The notes: generated from the sequence alone by a model not told the origin. A DNA stretch of 64,000 bases from CAIYZT01 sp052387855 (GCA_052387855.1 JBQTIT010000003.1:1-64000); one strand, 5' to 3'. Numbered from the stretch's first letter, positions 16,790 to 25,393 are shown. Program-made: numbers and translations.

Positions 16790-17614
16790 CTACGCCAACG
16801 CCCTTGCCCTGATCCCGCTCCGCACAAAGGCCGCGACAAAGATCGCGGTCAGGATCAGGATCACTGTCGGCGCCGGGGCGCTGTCGAGGAAAAAGCTCAG
16901 GTAGACCCCGCCCAGCCCGGCGAAAAGGCAGACCAGAACCGCGATCAGCAGCATGCGGTCGAACCGCTTGGTCAAGAGGAACGCAATGGCGCCGGGCGCG
17001 ATCAACAGGCCGATCGACAGGATGATCCCCACCGCCGACAGCGTGGCGACGATGGTGAGCGAGATCATCGCCAGCAGACCGTAATGCAGCCAGCCCACCG
17101 CCAGCCCCACCGCCCGCGCCTGCACAGGGTCAAAGGCCTGCACCATGAACTCGCGCCGCTTGGCCAGGATCGCGGCGCTGACCCCCAGCGCGATCAGCCC
17201 GGCGGTCCACAGGTCTTGCGCCCCGACCCCCAGCATGTTGCCGAACAGGATATGGTCCAGATGCACCTCGGTGGTGATCGAGGTGTACATGACGACCCCC
17301 AGCCCGAACATGCCGGAAAACACGATGCCCATCACCGTGTCCTGCTTGATCCGGCTGTTGTCCTTGAGAAACCCCGAAGCAATCGCGCAGAACATGCCGG
17401 CGACAAAGGCGCCGATGATCAGCGGCAGGCCCAGCACATAGGCCGCAACCACGCCGGGCAGCACGGCATGGCTGATGGCATCGCCCATCAGCGACCAGCC
17501 CTTGAGCACCAGATAGCACGAAAGCAGCGCCATCGGCACCGCGATCATCGCCATGATCGCCAGCGCGTTGACCATGAAGCCAAAGGAAAGGGGTTGCAGC
17601 AAGGTCTCGATCAT
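16790..17614 (-). CDS. sitD: Manganese/iron ABC transporter permease
   Basis: A 274-residue ABC-3 family membrane permease (ZnuB/TroD fold) with eight or nine hydrophobic segments. Family features are the LLSCYLVLKGWSLMGDAISHAVLPGVVAAYVLGLP stretch near the N-terminus (GDA-SH-LPG) and AVGIILSIGLLIAPGAIAFLL. It is the last gene of the minus-strand sitABCD operon and overlaps sitC by 4 bp. The Mn/Fe substrate is inferred from the binding protein and the four-gene arrangement. Confidence 0.88.
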   Translation of the reverse strand: MIETLLQPLSFGFMVNALAIMAMIAVPMALLSCYLVLKGWSLMGDAISHAVLPGVVAAYVLGLPLIIGAFVAGMFCAIASGFLKDNSRIKQDTVMGIVFSGMFGLGVVMYTSITTEVHLDHILFGNMLGVGAQDLWTAGLIALGVSAAILAKRREFMVQAFDPVQARAVGLAVGWLHYGLLAMISLTIVATLSAVGIILSIGLLIAPGAIAFLLTKRFDRMLLIAVLVCLFAGLGGVYLSFFLDSAPAPTVILILTAIFVAAFVRSGIRARALA

Positions 17615-18477
17615 GGCCGCCCCTCGGCCCGCAGGGCGGCGCGGGCGCGGGCGCGCCCCGCAAGGTAGCCGTGCTTTGGCGCCAGCAGAAAGGCCACCAA
17701 AAAGACCGCCGTCTGCAAGCTGACGATCAGCCCGCCCGTCGCGCCGTCGAGATAAAAGCTCAGGTAGGCCCCGACCAGAGACGTCAGCGTCCCGATGGCG
17801 ACCGCGATCATCAGCAGGCGCGGAAAGCGGTCGGTCAAGAGATAGGCGGTGGCGCCGGGGGTGACGACCATCGCGATGACCAGAAAGGCCCCCACCGTCT
17901 GGAGCGCCGCCACGCAGCAGGCCGACAGCAGCGTGAAGAAGATGACCTTGAGTTGCCCGGTCCTGATGCCGATGGATCGCGCATGGTTTTCGTCAAAGAA
18001 GGTGACCATCAGGTCCTTCCATTTGGCCAAGAGAACCGCCAGCGAGATGAACCCGATCAGCGCCAGTTGCAGCGTGTCGCCGGGCGTGATCGCCAGGATG
18101 TTGCCCATGGTGATCGTCTGGACCGAGACCGACATCGGCGAGAGCGAGACCATGAACAGCCCCAGCCCGAAGAACGAGGTAAAGATCAGCCCGATCACCG
18201 CATCCTCCTTGAGCCCCGAGCGCTGGTTCAGGAACAGCATCGCCCCCGCCGCCAGCCCGCCGGCGACAAAGGCGCCCAGCGCAAAGGGCAAGCCCAATAG
18301 GTAGGCCCCCGCCACTCCCGGCACAATGGAATGGCTCAGCGCGTCGCCGATCAGCGACCAGCCTTTCAGCATCAGGAACACCGACAGAAAGGCGCAGACC
18401 CCGCCGACCAGCGCCGAGACCCACATGGCGTTGACCATGTAGCTGTACTGGAACGGCAGGCTCAGCGTCTCGATCAT
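17611..18477 (-). CDS. sitC: Manganese/iron ABC transporter permease
   Basis: A 288-residue ABC-3 permease homologous to sitD. It has the same FLMLKGWSLIGDALSHSIVPGVAGAYLLGLP signature and AFLVIAMVVTPGATAYLLTDR towards the C-terminus. A duplicated permease pair is typical of Sit/Yfe systems. It overlaps sitB and sitD by 4 bp each (ATGA), implying coupled translation. The Arg/Ala-rich C-terminal tail (GRARARAALRAEGRP) is not part of the membrane core. Confidence 0.88.
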   Translation of the reverse strand: MIETLSLPFQYSYMVNAMWVSALVGGVCAFLSVFLMLKGWSLIGDALSHSIVPGVAGAYLLGLPFALGAFVAGGLAAGAMLFLNQRSGLKEDAVIGLIFTSFFGLGLFMVSLSPMSVSVQTITMGNILAITPGDTLQLALIGFISLAVLLAKWKDLMVTFFDENHARSIGIRTGQLKVIFFTLLSACCVAALQTVGAFLVIAMVVTPGATAYLLTDRFPRLLMIAVAIGTLTSLVGAYLSFYLDGATGGLIVSLQTAVFLVAFLLAPKHGYLAGRARARAALRAEGRP

Positions 18478-19349
18478 TCCGGCGCCCGCCCGGCGGGTTT
18501 GTCGTAGATGACAAAGGGCCGCTCGTCGTCGGTAAAGACCGAGACGGATCGCGCGTCGTCGTCGTCGTGCAGATCGGCGCCACCCAGCACGAAATGCCGC
18601 AGCACGCCGCCAAAGGCGCGTTCAAGGTTCTCGCGGGTAAAGGTGGTTTCGGTGGGCCCGTGCGCCAGCACCGTGCCCTTGACCAGCACCGTCCGGTCGC
18701 AGAACTCGGGCACCGAGCCCAGGTTGTGGGTGGACACCAGCATCACCCGCCCCTCGGCCCGCATCTCGCGCAAAAGCGCGATGATCGCCTCTTCGGTCTG
18801 CACATCGACGCCGGTAAAGGGTTCGTCCAGCAGGATCACCTGCGCCTCTTGCGCCAGGGCGCGGGCCAGAAAGACGCGCTTGCGCTGGCCGCCCGACAAC
18901 TCGCCGATCTGGCGCAGGCGGTAGTCGGCCATGCCGACCCGGCCCAGCGCCGATGTCACGGCGGCGTGGTCGGCGGCCCTTGGGTGGCGGAAGAATCCCA
19001 TGTGGCCGTAGCGGCCCATCATCACCACATCCTCGACCAGAACGGGAAACGACCAGTCCACCTCTTCGGCCTGCGGCACATAGGCCACAAGGTTGGCGCG
19101 CAGCGCCTCGCGCACGGACCGGCCAAGCACGGTGATCCTGCCCTGCGCCACGGGGACAAAACCCATGATCGCCTTGAAGATGGTCGACTTGCCGGCGCCG
19201 TTGACCCCGACAAGCCCGGTGATGGTGCCTGTCGGCACGGCAAAGCTGGTGTCACGCAGCGCCGTCTGGCCCGACCGGTAGGTGACATGCACCCGCTCAA
19301 GCGCGATGCCGCCGGCGTCGGGGCCGGGATGAGAGGTTGCGGCGGTCAT
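18474..19349 (-). CDS. sitB: Manganese/iron ABC transporter ATPase
   Basis: A 291-residue ATPase with Walker A GVNGAGKST, the Q-loop region VAYVPQAEEVDWSFPV (the VDW..P signature of metal-transport ATPases), signature LSGGQRKR, Walker B VILLDEPFTGVD and switch STHN. The C-terminal extension after about residue 250 includes an acidic DLHDDDDARS stretch that could be flexible. ATG 19349 overlaps the sitA stop by 4 bp; the longer upstream frame lies inside sitA. Confidence 0.9.
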   Translation of the reverse strand: MTAATSHPGPDAGGIALERVHVTYRSGQTALRDTSFAVPTGTITGLVGVNGAGKSTIFKAIMGFVPVAQGRITVLGRSVREALRANLVAYVPQAEEVDWSFPVLVEDVVMMGRYGHMGFFRHPRAADHAAVTSALGRVGMADYRLRQIGELSGGQRKRVFLARALAQEAQVILLDEPFTGVDVQTEEAIIALLREMRAEGRVMLVSTHNLGSVPEFCDRTVLVKGTVLAHGPTETTFTRENLERAFGGVLRHFVLGGADLHDDDDARSVSVFTDDERPFVIYDKPAGRAPE

Positions 19350-20245
19350 TCCTGTGTCAGGCCCTGCACAATGGTTTCGGATGTCACGCGCAGGAGGTCG
19401 ATGTAGGTCGGCACCGGCCCGTCCGCCTCGGTCAGGCTGTCGACGTACAGCACCCCGCCATAGCGCGCCCCGGTCTCGCGCGCGACCTGCTCGGCCGGGG
19501 CCTGGCTGACGGTGCTTTCGCAAAAGATCGCCGGAATGTCGTTGGCCCGGACCTCGTCGATCACCCGGCGCACCTGCTGGGGCGTGCCGATGGCGTCGGC
19601 GTTGATCGGCCAGAGGTAGAGTTCTTGCAGCCCGAAATCGCGGGTCAGGTAGCTGAAGGCGCCCTCGCAGCTTGCCAGCCAGCGCCTTTGCTCGGGCAGG
19701 GCAAGGACGGCCTCGCGCAGGGGCGCGATGGCTTCGGTGATGCGCGCGCTGTAGGCGGCGGCGTTGGCGGCATAGGTGGCGGCGTTGGCAGGATCGTGCT
19801 GCGACAGGGCGGCCTCGATGTTGGCCACATAGATCAGCGCGTTTTCCAGACCCATCCAGGCATGCGGGTTCGGCTTGCCGGCATAGTCCCCTTCGGCGAT
19901 GCCGATGGGCGTGATGCCGTCCGAGACCGTGACGCTGGGAACCCCGTCAAGGTTGGACAGGAACTGTTCGAACCAGCGCTCCAGGTTCAGCCCGTTCCAC
20001 AGGATCAGATCGGCCCCTTGCGCGCGCACGATGTCGCCTGGTGTCGGCTCATAGCCGTGAATCTCGGCGCCGGGCTTGGTGATCGACACCACCTCGGCCG
20101 CATCGCCTGCGACGTTGCGGGCCATGTCCGCGATGATGGTGAAGGTGGTCACGACCTTGAAGCCCTGCGCCTGACCCGGCGCGGTCAGGGCGGCCAGCCA
20201 AAGGGCAAGGCCAAGGGCGAGGGGTCGAATGGGCGCTATGGTCAT
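19346..20245 (-). CDS. sitA: Manganese/iron ABC transporter periplasmic binding protein
   Basis: A 299-residue cluster A-I metal-binding lipocalin-unrelated SBP with a signal peptide (LALGLALWLAALTAPGQAQG). The expected four metal ligands are visible: His in EIHGYEPTP, His in NPHAWMG, Glu in FCESTVS and Asp in YVDSLTEADGPVPTYIDLL. The combination H, H, E, D is the Mn/Fe type, whereas zinc-binding relatives use an extra His and a His-rich loop, which is absent here. GGAG lies 6 nt before the ATG. First gene of the operon, behind tandem Fur/Mur-like boxes. Confidence 0.9.
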   Translation of the reverse strand: MTIAPIRPLALGLALWLAALTAPGQAQGFKVVTTFTIIADMARNVAGDAAEVVSITKPGAEIHGYEPTPGDIVRAQGADLILWNGLNLERWFEQFLSNLDGVPSVTVSDGITPIGIAEGDYAGKPNPHAWMGLENALIYVANIEAALSQHDPANAATYAANAAAYSARITEAIAPLREAVLALPEQRRWLASCEGAFSYLTRDFGLQELYLWPINADAIGTPQQVRRVIDEVRANDIPAIFCESTVSQAPAEQVARETGARYGGVLYVDSLTEADGPVPTYIDLLRVTSETIVQGLTQE

Positions 20246-20289
20246 CGCTGGCTCCGACGAGGGATGAACGTGTCGCCACCCTAAATATG

Positions 20290-20335
20290 AGAATCATTCG
20301 CAAAAGTAAACAGGAATGATAATCATTCGCAAATC
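20290..20335 (-). promoter_or_regulatory. Tandem Fur/Mur-type operators upstream of sitA
   Basis: The 13-mer AATCATTCGCAAA occurs at 20292-20304 and again at 20321-20333, 29 bp apart. Read towards sitA each gives TTTGCGAATGATT(A/C)TCAT, and the distal one contains the near-palindrome GAATGATAATCATTC. This matches the Fur-family consensus and the alphaproteobacterial Mur operators known upstream of sitA. Mn- or Fe-dependent repression is therefore expected. Confidence 0.75.
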
Positions 20336-20342
20336 TCTTGGA

Positions 20343-21548
20343 TCAGGCCCGCTCGATCAGCAGCGCCGTCCCCTGACCGACACCGACGCACATGGTCGCC
20401 AGCCCATAGCGCCCGCCGGTCAGCGACAGTTCAAGCGCGGCGCTGCCGGCGATGCGCGCGCCGGTCATTCCCAGCGGATGGCCAAGCGCGATGGCGCCGC
20501 CGTTTGGGTTGACGCGGGGGTCGTCGCCGTCCAGCCCCAGGCCGCGCAGCACGGCAAGCCCCTGGGCGGCAAAGGCCTCGTTCAACTCGATCACTGACAG
20601 ATCGCGCAGGGCCACCCCGCAGCGCGCCAGCAGCCTTTGCACCGCGGGGACGGGGCCGTAGCCCATCACGCGCGGCGCGACGCCGGCAGAGGCGGCGCCC
20701 AGGATGCGCGCGATCGGGACCAGGCCGGCGGCGCGGGCGGCGTCGGCACTGGCGATGATCAGGGCGGCGGCGCCGTCATTGATGCCGCTGGAATTGCCGG
20801 CGGTGACGGTGCCGTCCGGGCGGGTGATGGGCCGCAGCGCCGCCAGATCCGAAAGACTGGTCTCGGCGCGCGGATGTTCGTCCTGCGTCACCTGCGCCGA
20901 CCGGCCCCGGCCCAGATCCACCGTCACCGCCGCAATCTCGCGCCCAAGGCGCCCGCTGGCCTGCGCCGCAGCCGCCAGCCGCTGCGAGCGCAGCGCAAAG
21001 GCGTCCTGGTCGGCGCGGCTGATGCCCATCTCGTCGGCCAGGTTTTCGGCCGTCTCGGGCATCGAATGGGTGCCGTGGGCCGCCTGCATCCTGGGGTTCA
21101 CAAAGCGCCAGCCGATGGTGCTGTCGGCAATCTCGGCGCCGCGCGAAAAGGCGCCGTTGGCCTTGGGCATCACAAAGGGCGCGCGGGTCATGGATTCGAC
21201 CCCGCCGGCGACGGCAAGGCCGATCTCGCCGGCCATGATCGCCCGCGCGGCCGAGGCGACCGCCTCCATCCCCGAGCCGCACAGCCGGTTGACCGTGACG
21301 CCGGGCACGCCGTCGGGCAGACCGGCCAGCAAGAGCGCCATGCGCGCGACGTTGCGGTTGTCCTCGCCGGCCTGATTGGCGCAGCCCAACCAGACCTCTT
21401 CGATCAGGGCCGGGTCCAGACCGGGATTGCGGGCCAGCAGCGCGGCCAGCGGCAGCGCGGCCAGATCGTCGGTGCGCACCGGGGCCAGGGCGCCGCCATA
21501 GCGCCCGATGGGGGTGCGGACAAAGTCGCAGATAAAGGCGTCGGGCAT
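20343..21548 (-). CDS. Acetyl-CoA acyltransferase (thiolase), PcaF/PaaJ-like
   Basis: A 401-residue thiolase. The acyl-accepting Cys90 sits in VNRLCGSGM, His357 in NGGAIALGHPLGMTG, and Cys387 in MCVGVGQGTALLIER. The GQG ending and overall length match 3-oxoadipyl-CoA thiolases, but degradative acetyl-CoA acyltransferases look alike, so the chain substrate is open. It starts 1 bp after the stop of the FadJ-like gene, forming a two-gene operon for hydration, oxidation and thiolysis of acyl-CoAs. The gene ends only 7 bp from the sitA operator boxes. Confidence 0.88.
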   Translation of the reverse strand: MPDAFICDFVRTPIGRYGGALAPVRTDDLAALPLAALLARNPGLDPALIEEVWLGCANQAGEDNRNVARMALLLAGLPDGVPGVTVNRLCGSGMEAVASAARAIMAGEIGLAVAGGVESMTRAPFVMPKANGAFSRGAEIADSTIGWRFVNPRMQAAHGTHSMPETAENLADEMGISRADQDAFALRSQRLAAAAQASGRLGREIAAVTVDLGRGRSAQVTQDEHPRAETSLSDLAALRPITRPDGTVTAGNSSGINDGAAALIIASADAARAAGLVPIARILGAASAGVAPRVMGYGPVPAVQRLLARCGVALRDLSVIELNEAFAAQGLAVLRGLGLDGDDPRVNPNGGAIALGHPLGMTGARIAGSAALELSLTGGRYGLATMCVGVGQGTALLIERA

Positions 21549-21549
21549 G

Positions 21550-23610
21550 TCAACCTCGGGTCAGATCGGCAAGGGACGCGCCCCTTGCCACCAGTTCGCG
21601 CAGGAAACCGGGCAGCGGCCAGGCGTCCGGATCGGCCTTGGCCAGCGCCTCAAGGCGGGCCAGAACCTGCGCCAGGCCCATGCGGGCGGCCATGTGCATC
21701 GGCCCGCCGCGCCAGCGCGGAAATCCGTAGCCGTGCACCAGCGCCAGGTCGATGTCGTCGGGGCTGCGCGCGATGCCTTCGGCCAGGATGCGCAGGCCCT
21801 CGTCGATCATCGCCATCAGGGCATGCTCGCGCACCTCGTCGGGCGAAACCGGGCGACGGGTGATGCCGGCCCGGGCCGAGCCGTCACGCACCAGCGCCGC
21901 GACCCGGTCCGAGGGCCGGCGCACCGTGCCTTCATAGTCATACCAGCCCGCGCCGGTCTTGCGGCCAAGCCGGCCCAACTCTTCGACCATGCGGTCGGCG
22001 ATGCCGCCGCCGACCGCCGCCCCGCCAACCTGGGACCTTTGCCGACGCCGGTTCGCGTGGGCGATGTCGAGCCCCGAGAGGTCTTGCACCGCGAAGGGGC
22101 CCATCGCCATGCCGAATGCCTCCATCGCCGCATCCACCTCTTCGGGCAGGCTGCCGCGCAGCAGCAGCGCCTCGCCCGTCTGCCGATAGCGCGTCAGGAT
22201 CCGGTTGCCGATAAAGCCCTCGCACACCCCGGATTCGATCTGGACCTTGCCCAGCCGCGCGCCCAGGGCAAAGGCCGTGGCCAGGGTCTGCGGGCTGGTC
22301 GCATCGGCGCGGATCACCTCAAGCAGCTTCATCAGATGGGCGGGGGCGAAAAAGTGCAGCCCAAGACAGCGGGAGGGACCCGGAAGGCCGGCAAAGATGG
22401 CGTTCACGTCCAGATAGCTGGTGTTGGTCGCCAGGATCGAGGTCTGGGGCAGCGCGCCCGCAAGCGCGGCAAAGATGGCGCGCTTGACGTCAAGATCCTC
22501 GAACGCCGCCTCGATGGCGATGTCGGCGGGCGGCAGCGCATCATAACCGACGCGGACAAGGTGCCGCGCCTGCCGCGCCTCGGCGGCCTCGGCCGCGCCG
22601 GACTTGCCGCGCCGCACCGCCTCGTCATAAAGCGCCGTCAGGTTGGCCCCGGCCCGCGCGGCGGCCTCGGCCCCGGTCTCGACCGTGGTGACATGAACGC
22701 CGGCGCCCGCCAGCGCATAGGCGATGCCCGCCCCCATGGTCCCGCCGCCGGCCACGATGGCGCGGCTGATCGCGGCAGGTGGCGGCAAGGCGCGCCCGCG
22801 CCCGCGCGCCGCCCTCTCGGCAAAGAAGAGGTGGCGCAGGGCGGCCGACTGCGGCGCGGCGCGCAGGTCCTGAAAGACCGCGCGCTCGTGCAGCAGCGCC
22901 TCGGCAAAGGGCAGGTGCGACGACGCCTCGACCAGATCGATCGCCCGTTGCGGCGCGATCTGGCCGGGGCTGCGCCGCGCGGCCTGCTTGCGCGCGGCCT
23001 CCACCGCGCCAGGGTCGGGCGCCGGCGCGGGCAGAGCCGAGATGGGAAAGCGGCCGGTCAGGTCCGGCAAGGCATGGGTCATGGCGGCGGCCACGGGATC
23101 ATCGGCCACCAGATCGACGATCCCCGATGCAAGCGCCTCGTCCGCGCCGATGACGCGCGCCTCGCTGATCAGGGCGGCGGCAGCGGCAATGCCGACCAGA
23201 CGCGGCAGGCGCTGCGTGCCGCCGGCGCCCGGCACCAGGCCCAGGTTGACCTCGGGCAGGCCCAGAGTGGCCGCCGGATGCGCGATGCGCAGCCGCGCGG
23301 CAAGGGCCATCTCAAGCCCGCCGCCCAGCGCCACCCCCCCGATGGCCGCGATCACCGGCAGAGACTCAAGCCTCGCCAGAATCTCGGACAGATGCGGCGC
23401 GGCGGTGGGAAGGTCAAACTCGCGCGCGTCGGCGCCGGCGACAAAGGCGCGCCCCGCGCCCGCCAGCACGATCCGCCGCGCGCCGGCCGCCTCGGCCGCG
23501 TCAAGCGCCGCCATCAGGCCCAGACGCACCGCATGCGACAGCACGTTGAGCGGCGGATTGTCGATGGTGATCAGGCTGGCATCGCCCAGGGTCTGGTGGT
23601 GAACAGGCAT
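21550..23610 (-). CDS. Bifunctional enoyl-CoA hydratase / 3-hydroxyacyl-CoA dehydrogenase (FadJ/FadB-like)
   Basis: A 686-residue fusion. The N-terminal crotonase domain (about 1-190) shows LAGAGRAFVAGADAREF, the oxyanion-hole region IGGVALGGGLEMALAARLRIA and the catalytic-Glu segment LGLPEVNLGLVPGAGGTQRL. A linker of about 90 residues leads to the NAD-binding dehydrogenase (IVAGGGTMGAGIAYALAGAGV) and two C-terminal dehydrogenase repeats with GFIGNRIL and YGFPRWRGGPM. It is shorter than the E. coli subunits (about 715-730). ATG 23610 fits the family N-terminus. It is the first gene of an operon with the thiolase; its upstream region abuts the tRNA-fragment end of the islet. Confidence 0.9.
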   Translation of the reverse strand: MPVHHQTLGDASLITIDNPPLNVLSHAVRLGLMAALDAAEAAGARRIVLAGAGRAFVAGADAREFDLPTAAPHLSEILARLESLPVIAAIGGVALGGGLEMALAARLRIAHPAATLGLPEVNLGLVPGAGGTQRLPRLVGIAAAAALISEARVIGADEALASGIVDLVADDPVAAAMTHALPDLTGRFPISALPAPAPDPGAVEAARKQAARRSPGQIAPQRAIDLVEASSHLPFAEALLHERAVFQDLRAAPQSAALRHLFFAERAARGRGRALPPPAAISRAIVAGGGTMGAGIAYALAGAGVHVTTVETGAEAAARAGANLTALYDEAVRRGKSGAAEAAEARQARHLVRVGYDALPPADIAIEAAFEDLDVKRAIFAALAGALPQTSILATNTSYLDVNAIFAGLPGPSRCLGLHFFAPAHLMKLLEVIRADATSPQTLATAFALGARLGKVQIESGVCEGFIGNRILTRYRQTGEALLLRGSLPEEVDAAMEAFGMAMGPFAVQDLSGLDIAHANRRRQRSQVGGAAVGGGIADRMVEELGRLGRKTGAGWYDYEGTVRRPSDRVAALVRDGSARAGITRRPVSPDEVREHALMAMIDEGLRILAEGIARSPDDIDLALVHGYGFPRWRGGPMHMAARMGLAQVLARLEALAKADPDAWPLPGFLRELVARGASLADLTRG

Positions 23611-23777
23611 CTCGTGACCTCTGGCAAATCGGGGGCGCCGCGCCTCCCGCTGCGGGGATCTCCTGGCCCGGCGCCATGCTAGCGCGCGCAAGCGGCGAAG
23701 AGAATCGAAATCCGCCGCCGCCGACCTTGCCACCCGAACGGCAAAAAGCGCGGGAATTCATTCGCTTGGAAAAATCG

Positions 23778-23825
23778 TGGTGCCGCTGAAGGGACTCGAA
23801 CCCCCGACCCCATCATTACGAATGA
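23778..23825 (-). repeat. attachment-site repeat: displaced 3' part of tRNA-Thr
   Basis: The 48 bases from TGGTGCCGCTG to ACGAATGA are identical to 26030-26077, i.e. the CCA end, acceptor 3' strand, T-arm, variable loop and anticodon-stem region of tRNA-Thr. Identity ends abruptly at AAGGGG, so this copy cannot fold into a tRNA. It marks the displaced end of an integration site. Confidence 0.85.
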
Positions 23826-23917
23826 AAGGGGCTGCTATCTAGAAGAATGGCTTAGACAGCTTATTGCATGGTTTATTGTATAGTGAAGCTCCAGAAATAA
23901 CCTGTAAGCACCTGAAA

Positions 23918-24358
23918 TTAGTCAGTTACTTTGCAGGCTACTCCTGAAGTACAACACGACTTGCGACCGACGGCAAGCAGTTCATCAAGCTCGCCAGCTT
24001 TGGTCGCGGCGATCAGAGTATCGATGACTTTGACCAAACCGTCCTTGCCGATAGCAGCGATGGCGGGCTGGCCCTTCTCAAACTCAATGGGCTTGGTGCC
24101 GTAGCGGACAACGAGGACGAAGTTGTTGTCGCCCGCCTCCTGCCATCAACGCCGCAACCGCTTAGGCGTCTCTTTGCGGACCTTGCCCCCCGCTTCGTCC
24201 TTGCTCCACTTGACCTGCATGACAGTGAAGCTCGGGCCAGTCAGCATCTGCTTTTGTTGCTCAAGGTGGGTGGCCAGCGTCTGCCGACGTTGTTCGCGGG
24301 GATCGGCCTTGTTCAGGTTTGGCGCTTCGATGAACTGGAGTGTCTTAAGTGCCGTCAT
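23918..24358 (-). pseudogene. Islet protein (DUF6641-like) broken by an internal TGA
   Basis: From ATG 24358 (MTALKTLQFIEAPN) the frame runs 70 codons to a TGA at 24146-24148. It continues in the same frame for 75 more codons (WQEAGDNNFVLVVRYGTKP, then AGELDELLAVGRK) to TAA at 23918-23920. The full 146-residue reading is coherent and resembles small proteins of unknown function (DUF6641, from memory) often seen near phage or island genes, where a Trp-Trp pair sits at the position of the TGA. One TGG-to-TGA change explains the break. Whether the 70-residue product is made is unknown. No Sec insertion context is suggested. Confidence 0.65.
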
Positions 24359-24402
24359 GTTTGCCTCACATTGCGTGCCATGCACATGCTTTGCAGTCAA
24401 AC

Positions 24403-24429
24403 ATCTGGAATTACTACATAATTCCAGAT
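24403..24429. promoter_or_regulatory. Perfect 11-bp dyad, candidate operator
   Basis: ATCTGGAATTA and TAATTCCAGAT are separated by CTACA. The dyad is 45-71 bp upstream of the broken minus-strand gene and at the far end of the control region of the plus-strand pair. That placement fits a repressor site in the divergent region. The HTH protein encoded at 24740 is the obvious candidate binder (inference). Confidence 0.5.
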
Positions 24430-24664
24430 TACATGGCCTAAAAAAGTGTCTGAGGTTCGAGTTGGTAATCGATGAAGGAAGGAAACACGGCCTTCAGACG
24501 GCTTAGAATGCCGCGCAGCACTGTCGATGTCGGCCCGCACCATGCCTATCCGCAGCCGAGGGAGCAAAGACCCTCAAAATCTATTCCCGCCCTGAGCGTC
24601 TGCACGGATTTCAGGGTGGATTCAGGAAATGTTCTGAGTTCAGTGAATCTGTGTTCGATTTTTG

Positions 24665-24693
24665 TTGCCAACAGCCGGGCAATGATCCATAAA
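24665..24693 (+). promoter_or_regulatory. Candidate sigma-70 promoter of the islet gene pair
   Basis: TTGCCA at 24665-24670 and CATAAA at 24688-24693 are spaced 17 bp, about 20 bp before a leader frame and 47 bp before the HTH gene. The remaining part of the 381-bp gap (24359-24739) holds the dyad but no other recognisable gene. Confidence 0.45.
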
Positions 24694-24711
24694 CCGAACA
24701 GGGGAGAGAAA

Positions 24712-24762
24712 ATGCCCCGAAAAGCGAAGGATTCAAGCCATGAGCATCGAAAAAATACTTGA
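24712..24762 (+). CDS. Possible 16-residue leader peptide overlapping the HTH gene
   Basis: ATG 24712 follows GGGGAGAG at a good distance and opens MPRKAKDSSHEHRKNT, ending at TGA 24760-24762, 20 bp inside the next gene in another frame. The product is short, basic and polar. A translated leader terminating just past the downstream start could feed ribosomes to it. Only the ribosome site and position support it. Confidence 0.3.
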   Translation: MPRKAKDSSHEHRKNT

Positions 24763-25393
24763 AGAGTTCGATCCCGAGCTGGTTTACAACGGCAGCGAGC
24801 GGGATATGCCCCGCCTCTTGGTGTACGCCACCACGCATGCTGACGTTGAAGACCTTCTCAGCCTCACAGATGGCGGCGTTCTGCCAAAAGGACGTTCATT
24901 TGGTACGAGACGGGCGTTTTGCGAGGCGGTCGGAATTGGTGAGTCAACTTTGGCGGGGTGGCTAAAGGAGCGCCGTCTTCCCCCTTTGGCCCGCGCAGTG
25001 GTTGGGCTCCTTCACCTCTTCCACGCCGATCTTCTCTCCAAAGAGGCTTACGAACAGTACTCCAAACGGAATGAAATTGTGGTGAGTGATGGCGACAGCT
25101 TCATGATTGTCGATGTGTCGCGAGGAATGCACCAACCGGGAAGGATCGTTGCTCGGAACATCCCCGATAAAGAGACCGCGTTCCGGCTCATTTCCCACAA
25201 CGAACTCAGATACGCCGTTAAGCTTGCACTCGGTGAACTGGAGAGCGCCGGCGAAGCAGGACATAAGGTTCCCGACGGACTACTGGTGTACTTGGAGGGG
25301 TTTCTGGATCAAAGGCCCCATGGTCTCGTCATGACCGAGCTAGGTTCTCAGACTTCCCAGTCACAAGAAGAACTCGAGGAGATCGCGAAATGA
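24740..25393 (+). CDS. Hypothetical islet protein with a helix-turn-helix-like segment
   Basis: 217 residues, not recognised as a named family. Residues about 50-90 (SFGTRRAFCEAVGIGESTLAGWLKERRLPPLARAVVGLL) look like an XRE-type or transcription-repressor helix-turn-helix. The C-terminal part after residue 110 is mixed alpha/beta and ends in an acidic, Gln/Ser-rich tail (SQTSQSQEELEEIAK). AAGGA lies 8 nt before the ATG. The stop overlaps the next gene's ATG (ATGA), so the two products are probably made in a fixed ratio, as in antitoxin-toxin or regulator-effector pairs. Codon use is visibly less GC-biased than in the flanking chromosome. Confidence 0.6.
   Translation: MSIEKILEEFDPELVYNGSERDMPRLLVYATTHADVEDLLSLTDGGVLPKGRSFGTRRAFCEAVGIGESTLAGWLKERRLPPLARAVVGLLHLFHADLLSKEAYEQYSKRNEIVVSDGDSFMIVDVSRGMHQPGRIVARNIPDKETAFRLISHNELRYAVKLALGELESAGEAGHKVPDGLLVYLEGFLDQRPHGLVMTELGSQTSQSQEELEEIAK

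Noticed and set aside
24146..24148. TGA in the islet gene read as selenocysteine
   Set aside because: Homologue-like context points to Trp and nothing suggests a selenoprotein; a nonsense mutation is simpler.
24472..24762. A 96-residue frame upstream of the HTH gene
   Set aside because: Its first 80 codons lack a ribosome site and cross the candidate promoter; only the last 16 codons have start signals and are listed as a possible leader.
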